The translations under genes and the position numbers were made by a program. From Ruminococcaceae bacterium UBA6416 (GTDB taxonomy: Bacteria; Bacillota; Clostridia; Oscillospirales; Acutalibacteraceae), in assembly GCA_002438505.1 (NCBI GenBank), contig DJPI01000062.1, forward strand, positions 9,506-27,893: a DNA stretch of 18,388 nucleotides, in the 5' to 3' direction. Within the stretch, counting starts at the first letter, position 1; every line of letters starts with the position of its first letter. The notes under the pieces were generated by a model, which worked only from the letters and a program-made list of their open reading frames with translations, ran no database searches and was not told the DNA's origin. Positions 12,521 to 18,388 of the stretch are shown piece by piece.

Positions 12521-15153
12521 GCTGGATTCAAAAATTATGTGAAGTTTATGATTTCATGTCCGGCACAGAGGACTGCAATCTTCTCCCCATAGGCTTCACA
12601 CAGAAAAAAGTCAAATATAACATCATTATTTCTCCGGACGGCGAGTTTGTCACGGCGCAGGAAATTGGAAAAGATGAGCAGCTTTGCACAATTCCGACAA
12701 CGCCGCAGGCAGAATCCCGTTCCGGGTCGATAGGAGTACCCTTTCCGCTTGCGGATAAATTAAATTTTCTTGTTGCTGAAACAGCAAGCGGAGAGGAAAA
12801 CCCAAGGTTTTCTGCATATCTCAAGCAGCTTGGCGAATGGTGCGAAAGTCCGGATTCCCCGGAGTGTCTGCATGTTCTCTTCAAATATCTTGAAAAAAAG
12901 ACGCTTTTGTCAGATTTGATGAGCGTGCCCAATCTCAAGCTGCAATATCACAAGAACATTGAGCTGAAAGATGCCTCGGGCAGTGATGCTTCAAGCTTCG
13001 CCTGCTTCAGCGTCCAATATCCGGACAGTGAAAACAGACTCTGGATGCGCTCCGATGTCCGCGAAAGCTGGAGCCGCTATTCTCCAACATTGTCAAACGA
13101 GAAAGCAGAACTCTGTTATGCAACGGGAAGTGTTCTTCCTTCGCTTCAAAAGCATCCGAAGCTTTCCGGAAACGCAAAACTGATTTCCGCTGAAGATGCA
13201 GGCTTTCCGTTTCGGTATAAGGGACGTTTTGTTCAGGACCGCAGCGCAGCAGTTCTGAGCAACATTGCCTCAACAAAAGCGCACAACGCTCTGCGCTGGC
13301 TGATTGCAAACCAGGGCTTTGAACGCTACGGAATGAGCATTGTTGCCTGGAACACCGCCGTTCCCGTTCTTGAAGAAAGCATATTCGGAGACAAGAAAAC
13401 AAGACCGGATACCTTTGAGTTTTACGCCCGCGAGCTGAGAAACGCAACCGCAGGATATATGGAAAGACTGCGGAAGCTTTCAAGCGCCGAAAGCCTTGAC
13501 GCGGAAACAAGGCACCGAATGAACAACATTGTCATCATGGGGCTTCAGGCGGCAACCGATGGACGGATGTCAATCACATATTATCAGGAAATTCCGGGGA
13601 ACCTTTATGTCAAAAGGCTTGAAAAATGGGCCGAGGATTGCCTTTGGGAAATGCCCGGAAAAGAGAAGGTTCTGCGCTCTCCAACTTGGAGGGAAATCTG
13701 TGAAGCCGTTATAGGCTGCGACAAAGTGCGAACAGCCATGACCGATGCTCAATGCAAAAAAAGCGCAACAAAGCTGATGCGTGAAATGCAGATGAGACTT
13801 TTGAGCTGCATTGTTAACGCCTCTCCCCTTCCGCAGGATTTTTCAAAGCAGGCGTTCAGCCGCGCCGTTCAACCCCTCGCTTTCACGGATATCAGCGGAA
13901 GATGGAACAGCTTTGCGTGGGCGCAATGCGTTTCAACAACCTGCGCGCTTATCAGAAAGAAGCAGATTCAGGAAGGCAAAACAGCCCAAAGTCCGTTACT
14001 TGACACCAACTGCACAGCAAGAGACTATCTTTTCGGCAGACTGTTTGCCGTTGCCCACAAGATTGAGCTTGACTCAACCGGTGATTATGACAAACCGACC
14101 GTGGCAGTCAGAATGATGGCTCGCTTTGTTCAGTCTCCTGCAATCTCATGGCTGAATCTTTATTGCAAGCTGATTCCTTATCTCAAACATCTTGGCCAAA
14201 ACAGCACCTACCCCGGCTTTCTTTCCGACAGATACCTTTCTCTTTTGGGAACGATTGAACAAAAATTCGCTCCGGAAGATCGCACGGACAACCGTCCGCT
14301 CTCCTATGAGTTCTTAACCGGCTTTTCTGCGCAGCTTCGTGAGCTTTATCTCAAACCGGAGGAAAGGCAGAAAGAAAGAAAGGCTGCGCCGTATTCTCCG
14401 CCGAAAGACCGCGATTCGCTGTTCGGCTGTCTGCTTGCCATTGCGGACGTATGCGAATGGAACGCAGAATCAACAAAGGAAAATGACCGCAGAATCAGTC
14501 AAAGAGACGGAAGAACAAACGCCCTGCTTTTCACCGCAACATATGTTTCAAGACCTTCCCGAACATGGGAACAGCTTCATGACAGACTGATTCCGTATTT
14601 TGAAAAAAGCTGTGCTTCTTCCTCGCAATATATGCAAAGTCTCATTTCCGCAACCGAACAGAGATTCAATTCAAGTGAGCGTGTGGCTGACACTCCGCTC
14701 GGAAGCAGCTTTTTGAACGGATATCTTTCAATGCGCCTGGCACTCAAAGCAGCGGACGGGCTTGATTATGAAACCTGGAGGCCGCTCAAAACGGAAAACG
14801 CGCTTCCGGCCGACCGCGATGAAGCCTTCGGCGCGTTGCTTGCACTTGAAAACAAAACCGAACGCCTTGTTCTTGACCTTGAAAAGGCTCCGGAAGAATA
14901 TCGCCTCAGCAACGCCTTGCGTTTTTTGCCCAAAGCCGAAAAATGTCCCAATACGGTAACAGCTTATCTGCTTGAAAGAATGCTGCCTTATCAAAAAAAG
15001 CTCTTCTTCCCTCTGCGTATTGTTGCCGAAAAGGAGAAACTTTTGAAAATCATTGAAGAAAACCGTTGGAACACGGACGAACCGCTCGGTTCAGGTTATC
15101 TTCATTCGTTTTACACTTATAGTATTTTTGACAGAAAGGAAAATGAAAAATGA
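12517..15153 (+). CDS. cas8c: Cas8c large subunit with three tandem Cas11-like C-terminal domains
   Basis: Cas8c (Csd1) is the large subunit that reads the PAM and recruits Cas3. The protein has 878 residues, against roughly 600 for ordinary Cas8c. Residues 1-500 form a normal Cas8c body (for example FLVAETASGEENPRFSAYL, RSAAVLSNIAS, ALRWLIANQGF, MSITYYQEIP). The C-terminal small-subunit-like domain occurs three times: about 502-613, 632-744 and 767-872. Each unit starts RDxxFG (502, 632, 767), has an (I/L)PY motif (553-555, 692-694, 823-825) and ends near PLxxx(F/Y)L (594, 727, 856). In studied type I-C systems a free Cas11c is made by internal translation of cas8c. I see no start codon with a good ribosome site just before any of the three units. 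GTG start 12517 overlaps the cas5c stop; the stop overlaps cas7c (ATGA). Confidence 0.92.
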   Translation: MSWIQKLCEVYDFMSGTEDCNLLPIGFTQKKVKYNIIISPDGEFVTAQEIGKDEQLCTIPTTPQAESRSGSIGVPFPLADKLNFLVAETASGEENPRFSAYLKQLGEWCESPDSPECLHVLFKYLEKKTLLSDLMSVPNLKLQYHKNIELKDASGSDASSFACFSVQYPDSENRLWMRSDVRESWSRYSPTLSNEKAELCYATGSVLPSLQKHPKLSGNAKLISAEDAGFPFRYKGRFVQDRSAAVLSNIASTKAHNALRWLIANQGFERYGMSIVAWNTAVPVLEESIFGDKKTRPDTFEFYARELRNATAGYMERLRKLSSAESLDAETRHRMNNIVIMGLQAATDGRMSITYYQEIPGNLYVKRLEKWAEDCLWEMPGKEKVLRSPTWREICEAVIGCDKVRTAMTDAQCKKSATKLMREMQMRLLSCIVNASPLPQDFSKQAFSRAVQPLAFTDISGRWNSFAWAQCVSTTCALIRKKQIQEGKTAQSPLLDTNCTARDYLFGRLFAVAHKIELDSTGDYDKPTVAVRMMARFVQSPAISWLNLYCKLIPYLKHLGQNSTYPGFLSDRYLSLLGTIEQKFAPEDRTDNRPLSYEFLTGFSAQLRELYLKPEERQKERKAAPYSPPKDRDSLFGCLLAIADVCEWNAESTKENDRRISQRDGRTNALLFTATYVSRPSRTWEQLHDRLIPYFEKSCASSSQYMQSLISATEQRFNSSERVADTPLGSSFLNGYLSMRLALKAADGLDYETWRPLKTENALPADRDEAFGALLALENKTERLVLDLEKAPEEYRLSNALRFLPKAEKCPNTVTAYLLERMLPYQKKLFFPLRIVAEKEKLLKIIEENRWNTDEPLGSGYLHSFYTYSIFDRKENEK
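14020..15132 (+). repeat. Three diverged Cas11-like domain repeats inside cas8c
   Basis: Units are at 14020-14355, 14410-14748 and 14815-15132, about 110 residues each with linkers of roughly 20 residues. Only protein-level motifs are conserved; the DNA copies are clearly diverged, so the triplication is old and maintained in frame. Confidence 0.8.
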
Positions 15154-16058
15154 GCACATTAAAGAATAAAATTGACTTTTCTCTGATTTTTACCGTCAGA
15201 AACGCAAACCCCAACGGAGATCCCCTTGACGGAAACCGTCCTCGCACAACTTATGCAGGACTCGGCGAAGTATCCGATGTCTGCCTCAAGCGTAAAATCC
15301 GCAATCGCTGGATTGATGACGGATATTCGGTTTTTGTTCAGTCCGATGACCGCCGTGCGGATGAATACCGTTCTCTTAAGGATCGCGCCGATGGCTGTGC
15401 AGCTCTCAAGGAATGCCAGAGCGCAATCACCGCCCAAAAGAAAGGAACCAAGGCCGCAAACGGACTGCCCGTTGTAACGAAGGACGATTATGCAAGAATT
15501 GCCTGCGAGCAGTGGCTTGACGTTCGCGCTTTCGGTCAGGTTTTTGCTTTCAAGGATGGCGAAAGCAACGATGCCGTATCGGTTGGAATCCGCGGTCCCG
15601 TCAGCATTCAGAGCGCTTTCAGTCTTGACACAATCACTGTCACCGACACCCAGATCACAAAATCAGTCAATCTTCAAACAGACAAAAAAGACCCTGACAA
15701 AAAGGGAGCTGACACAATGGGCATGAAGCACCGCGTTGACTTCGGCGTCTATGCAACCTATGGTTCAATAAATGTTCAGGCGGCGGAAAAAACCGGCTTC
15801 AGTGACGAGGATGCTCTTGCTTTGAAGGAGGCGCTGCGGACAATTTTCCGCAATGACGCAACCTCGGCTCGCCCGGACGGTAGCATGGAAGTTGTCAAGC
15901 TTGTTTGGTGGGAACACAACTGCGCAAGCGGTCAGTTTTCCGCCGCAAAGGCTCACCGCTCGGTCAACATCAAAACCGATGAAAACGGTGACGTTCAAGT
16001 CAGCGTTGATGAATCTGCCATTCCGGGACTGCGCTATTCGATTATAGATGGAGAATAA
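15150..16058 (+). CDS. cas7c: Cas7c (Csd2), Cascade backbone subunit
   Basis: Cas7c is the RAMP protein that polymerises along the crRNA, seven copies in the studied type I-C complex. The 302 residues start with the family signature IDFSLIFTVRNANPNGDPL and DGNRPRTTYAGLGEVSDVCL, followed by KRKIRNRW. The middle has DVRAFGQVFAF, SVGIRGPVSIQSAFS and KHRVDFGVYATYGSIN; the end has VVKLVWWEHNCASGQFSAAK. The length is normal for the family. ATG 15150 overlaps the cas8c stop (ATGA), with AAAGGA about 9 nt upstream. The stop overlaps cas4 by 11 nt. Confidence 0.95.
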   Translation: MSTLKNKIDFSLIFTVRNANPNGDPLDGNRPRTTYAGLGEVSDVCLKRKIRNRWIDDGYSVFVQSDDRRADEYRSLKDRADGCAALKECQSAITAQKKGTKAANGLPVVTKDDYARIACEQWLDVRAFGQVFAFKDGESNDAVSVGIRGPVSIQSAFSLDTITVTDTQITKSVNLQTDKKDPDKKGADTMGMKHRVDFGVYATYGSINVQAAEKTGFSDEDALALKEALRTIFRNDATSARPDGSMEVVKLVWWEHNCASGQFSAAKAHRSVNIKTDENGDVQVSVDESAIPGLRYSIIDGE

Positions 16059-16710
16059 CGAGAACGATTTTCTCATGCTGTCCGGCCTTGCTCATTTTGC
16101 GTTTTGCCGTAGGCAGTGGGCTCTCATTCATGTTGAGCAGCTTTGGTGTGAGAATGTTTTAACCTTGGACGGGCACTATATGCACGAGAGGGTTCATGAC
16201 GCAAACTTTACCGAATCACGCGGAAACGTATTGTTGTCGCGGGCGATGCCCGTTCGCTCGCAAACTCTTCGTATCACCGGTGAATGTGACATGGTTGAGC
16301 TTCACCGTGACCCCGCCGGAATTCCGATTCACGGTCGGGATGGACTTTGGCGTATATATCCGGTTGAATATAAACGCGGAAAACCTGACGGACGCGGCGC
16401 GGCGGAGCTTCAGCTCTGCGCTCAAGCCATGTGTCTTGAAGAAATGCTCGTAACCGACATACCGGAAGGTGCAGTTTACTACGGTGAAACCCGCCGCAGG
16501 CAAAAAGTTGCTCTGACGGCAGACCTGCGGCAGCAGGTTTGCCGCCTGCTTGAGGAAATGCACAGCATCTTTTCACGCGGCTATACGCCGAAAGCCAAAA
16601 TAACAAAGGCTTGCAGAAGCTGTTCTCTGGTTGAGCTTTGTCAGCCAACTCTTTTCAAACAACCGCCTGCTTCCGAATATGTTAAACATATGCTTGAGGA
16701 GGATGAATGA
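16048..16710 (+). CDS. cas4: Cas4 iron-sulfur exonuclease for spacer acquisition
   Basis: Cas4 trims prespacers and checks the PAM together with Cas1-Cas2. The 220 residues show the four Fe-S cysteines, Cys20 (FAFCRRQW) and Cys189, Cys192 and Cys198 (ACRSCSLVELC). The RecB nuclease residues are also visible: His50, Asp81 (GECDMVE), Glu107 and Lys109 (PVEYKRG), and a QxxxY-like helix (LQLCAQAMCLEE). The start at 16048 has no clear ribosome site and lies within the end of cas7c, so it probably depends on coupled translation. The N-terminal DFLMLSGLAHFAFCRRQW is typical of type I-C Cas4, which supports this start. It overlaps cas1 by 4 nt. Confidence 0.94.
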   Translation: MENNENDFLMLSGLAHFAFCRRQWALIHVEQLWCENVLTLDGHYMHERVHDANFTESRGNVLLSRAMPVRSQTLRITGECDMVELHRDPAGIPIHGRDGLWRIYPVEYKRGKPDGRGAAELQLCAQAMCLEEMLVTDIPEGAVYYGETRRRQKVALTADLRQQVCRLLEEMHSIFSRGYTPKAKITKACRSCSLVELCQPTLFKQPPASEYVKHMLEEDE

Positions 16711-17738
16711 AAAAGCTTCAAAACACACTTTATGTCACAAGCCCGGAGGGATATCTCTCTCTTGACGGAGAAAACGCCGTTATTCTCAATGGTGACACAA
16801 CCCTTGCCCGTATTCCTCTTCACAATCTTGAAAACATTGTGTCTTTCGGATATCGCGGAGCAAGTCCGAGATTTATGTCTGCTTGCGCCGAGCGTGGTGT
16901 CGGCCTCTGCTTTTTCAGCGCACACGGGCGTTTTCTTGCTCGGGTCACGGGTTCCGTTCAAGGGAATGTTCTTTTGCGAACAACTCAGTATAACACTGCA
17001 AGTAGTGAGCAAGTATCGCTGAACATTTCAAAAATGTTCCTGATTGGCAAGGTGTACAACAGCCGGTGGCTGCTTGAGCATTTCTGCCGCGATCACGCAG
17101 CAAGAATCAACCGTGAAACGATAGTTCCGGTGATACAGCAGCACAAGCTCGCGCTGAAGAGAATTGACTCTGCAAACAGTGCAGATGAGCTGCGCGGCAT
17201 TGAGGGTAGCTGTGCAAAGGGTTATTTTTCGGTATTCTCTCAACTGATTTTGCGGAACAATGACGACTTCCGCTTTACAGGCAGAAACCGGCGTCCTCCA
17301 ATGGACAGGGTCAATGCTCTGCTGTCTTTTGCCTACACACTGCTCGGAAATGAAATTGCAGGTGCTCTTGAAGGTGTCGGACTTGACCCGGCCGTGGGAT
17401 TTCTTCATACGCTGCGACCCGGCCGCAAATCGTTGGCACTTGATATGCTTGAAGAATTCCGCGCGCCTTTTGCGGATCGCTTTGTGTTATCCCAAATCAA
17501 CCTCGGCAGTATCACCGCAGATGACTTTGAGCAAAAAGAAAACGGAGCTTTCTATCTCAATGATAATGCCCGAAGAAGCTTTCTTGCGGCGTGGCAAAAA
17601 CGAAAGCAGGAGAAGCTGACCCACCCGTATCTCAAAGAAAAAATATCCTGGGGTTTAGTTCCTCATACGCAGGCCATGCTTTTGTCACGATATTTACGCG
17701 GTGACATTGACACATATCCGCCGTTTTTATGGAAATGA
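16707..17738 (+). CDS. cas1: Cas1 integrase, type I-C
   Basis: Cas1 is the metal-dependent integrase that inserts prespacers at the leader end of the array as a Cas1-Cas2 complex. The 343 residues match type I-C Cas1: N-terminal beta domain (LYVTSPEGYLSLDGENAVI), then the helical catalytic domain with Glu166 (RGIEGSCAKGYF), His234 (GFLHTLRPGR) and the acidic cluster around Asp246 and Glu249 (LALDMLEEFR). PPMDRVNALLSFAYTLLGNE is the usual family stretch. The start ATG overlaps the cas4 stop. The following cas2 begins 10 nt after the stop. Confidence 0.96.
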   Translation: MKKLQNTLYVTSPEGYLSLDGENAVILNGDTTLARIPLHNLENIVSFGYRGASPRFMSACAERGVGLCFFSAHGRFLARVTGSVQGNVLLRTTQYNTASSEQVSLNISKMFLIGKVYNSRWLLEHFCRDHAARINRETIVPVIQQHKLALKRIDSANSADELRGIEGSCAKGYFSVFSQLILRNNDDFRFTGRNRRPPMDRVNALLSFAYTLLGNEIAGALEGVGLDPAVGFLHTLRPGRKSLALDMLEEFRAPFADRFVLSQINLGSITADDFEQKENGAFYLNDNARRSFLAAWQKRKQEKLTHPYLKEKISWGLVPHTQAMLLSRYLRGDIDTYPPFLWK

Positions 17739-17748
17739 GGGAAAGCGA

Positions 17749-18039
17749 ATGATGGTACTCATAACTTATGATGTCAACACAGAGGACGCCGCCGGACGAA
17801 AGCGGCTGAGGCAGATTGCAAAACAATGTGTCAACTATGGCCAACGGGTTCAAAATTCTGTATTTGAATGTCTTGTTGACCCAACTCAATGCAAAATGCT
17901 TCAGCATAAATTATGTGAAATCATGGATGAAACAAAAGACAGTCTGCGGTTTTATTACTTAGGCAACAAATACAAGACAAAAATTGAGCATTTTGGCGCA
18001 AAAAGCGGCTATGACATTGAAGGAGCACTTATTATTTGA
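17749..18039 (+). CDS. cas2: Cas2, structural partner of Cas1
   Basis: The small ferredoxin-fold protein of 96 residues starts MVLITYDVNTED, with the conserved Asp8, and contains QNSVFECLVDP and the end DSLRFYYLG. Cas2 bridges two Cas1 dimers during spacer integration. Start ATG 17749 is chosen because GAGGG lies 7 nt upstream; an adjacent second ATG (17752) is possible. An in-frame start further upstream at 17701 lies inside cas1 and is unlikely. It is the last cas gene, followed by the leader. Confidence 0.95.
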   Translation: MMVLITYDVNTEDAAGRKRLRQIAKQCVNYGQRVQNSVFECLVDPTQCKMLQHKLCEIMDETKDSLRFYYLGNKYKTKIEHFGAKSGYDIEGALII

Positions 18040-18064
18040 TGGTCGCTGATTGCCCAAAGAAACG

Positions 18065-18107
18065 GTGCGAAGCACAAGTAAACACAAAAACACCATGGGC
18101 TTCGCAC
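18065..18107. repeat. 9-bp inverted repeat just after cas2
   Basis: GTGCGAAGC (18065-18073) pairs perfectly with GCTTCGCAC (18099-18107) across a 25-nt loop. No T run follows on the plus strand, so it is not a standard terminator. It could be a weak stop for the cas operon or a leader element. Confidence 0.5.
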
Positions 18108-18187
18108 TTAAAAGAGTCGTTTAAAATACCTCGAACGGAAAATTGACAACATTCTCTTTGCAACCGCCTTAGAGATATTTACGATTT

Positions 18188-18216
18188 TTGTAAATTTAAT
18201 ACAAAACAGATAATAA
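18188..18216 (+). promoter_or_regulatory. Candidate promoter of the CRISPR array
   Basis: TTGTAA (18188-18193) and TAATAA (18211-18216) are 17 bases apart; TAATAT further on is an alternative -10. Transcription would start about 10 bases before the first repeat. The match is weak. Confidence 0.3.
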
Positions 18217-18234
18217 TATTTTGTCTGTTTTGCA

Positions 18235-18388
18235 GTCGCTCCCCACACGGGGAGCGTGGATTGAAATAAATATGAAGCGAGATAAAATAGCCTTGCTATC
18301 GTCGCTCCCCACACGGGGAGCGTGGATTGAAATGTCTAAAAAGCCCTCAAGAGTTTCGGCGGGATTGAGTCGCTCCCCACACGGGGAG
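18235..18388 (+). CRISPR. Type I-C CRISPR array, start only
   Basis: Repeats are at 18235-18267 and 18301-18333, both 33 nt and identical. A third begins at 18369 and is cut by the window end after 20 bases, all identical. The repeat begins GTC, has a 7-bp stem GCTCCCC / GGGGAGC around ACAC and ends GTGGATTGAAAT, the type I-C form processed by Cas5c. Spacer 1 is 33 nt (18268-18300) and spacer 2 is 35 nt (18334-18368). Neither matches other sequence in this window by eye. The perfect repeats and adjacent leader suggest a live array; its true length lies beyond the window. Confidence 0.97.

Larger units (their letters stand above)
18040..18234 (+). other. CRISPR leader
   Basis: The 195 bases between cas2 and the first repeat contain no gene. 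They become increasingly AT-rich toward the array and hold a 9-bp inverted repeat and a promoter-like sequence, as expected for a leader that both transcribes the array and receives new spacers. Orientation is consistent with cas2 on its left and repeats ending in GTGGATTGAAAT on the plus strand. Confidence 0.7.

Noticed and set aside
13775..14020. Internal start for a separate Cas11c
   Set aside because: ATG codons near residues 421-426 have no ribosome site and AGGAAGG near 13971 has no start codon at proper distance. Internal initiation cannot be excluded but is not visible.
18040..18050. GGTCGCTG right after cas2 as a degenerate repeat remnant
   Set aside because: Only 6-7 bases agree with the repeat start and there is no stem or 3' handle.
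18206..18222. Pseudo-spacer match in the array leader (TAATATTTT)
   Set aside because: Nine bases of AT-rich identity without seed or PAM.
18108..18314. Minus-strand open frame running through the CRISPR repeats
   Set aside because: It translates repeats (the stretch VWGAT recurs), a common artefact over CRISPR arrays.

Overview
The window looks like chromosomal DNA of a spore-forming member of the Clostridia (Bacillota), probably Oscillospirales/Ruminococcaceae-like. The grounds are Spo0A and SpoIVB encoded side by side, an ftsE-ftsX-M23 peptidase-S41 peptidase row, Gram-positive style Shine-Dalgarno sites and moderate GC with AT-rich spacers. No tRNA, rRNA or insertion sequence was seen.

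Left part (1-8413): the end of an SPFH/band 7 protein runs on the plus strand and stops at a bidirectional terminator. Everything else here is on the minus strand. Read in the direction of transcription it is a PucR/CdaR-type regulator, ftsE, ftsX, a coiled-coil M23 peptidase (CwlO/EnvC-like), an S41 (CtpB-like) protein that has lost its catalytic serine, a terminator, spoIVB and spo0A. FtsEX plus the M23 enzyme is a cell-wall hydrolysis module used in division or elongation. SpoIVB and Spo0A belong to sporulation control.

Middle (8414-9081): an AT-rich divergent spacer of about 670 bases. It ends in a near-consensus sigma-A promoter (TTGATA, 17 bases, TATAAT) that drives the CRISPR-cas operon.

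Right part (9082-18388): a complete type I-C CRISPR-Cas locus on the plus strand, cas3 - gap - cas5c - cas8c - cas7c - cas4 - cas1 - cas2 - leader - array (two complete repeats and a third cut by the window end). Cas5c, Cas8c and Cas7c form the surveillance complex, Cas3 degrades the target, and Cas4, Cas1 and Cas2 acquire spacers.

Two features look new. (1) The 277-base gap between cas3 and cas5c encodes, on the minus strand, what looks like a solitary crRNA-like regulatory RNA (CreR/CreA type). It has its own extended -10 promoter, a 36-nt pseudo-repeat that keeps both ends of the genuine repeat but has a different, still self-complementary stem, a pseudo-spacer and a terminator. The first 18 nt of the pseudo-spacer match, at 17 positions, a site just upstream of a promoter-like sequence facing cas5c. 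The single mismatch is at position 12, one of the bases flipped out in type I R-loops. This suggests RNA-guided autorepression of the effector genes. (2) Cas8c is 878 residues long, and its small-subunit-like (Cas11) C-terminal domain is present three times in tandem. This could supply the two free Cas11c subunits of a type I-C complex as a covalent fusion.
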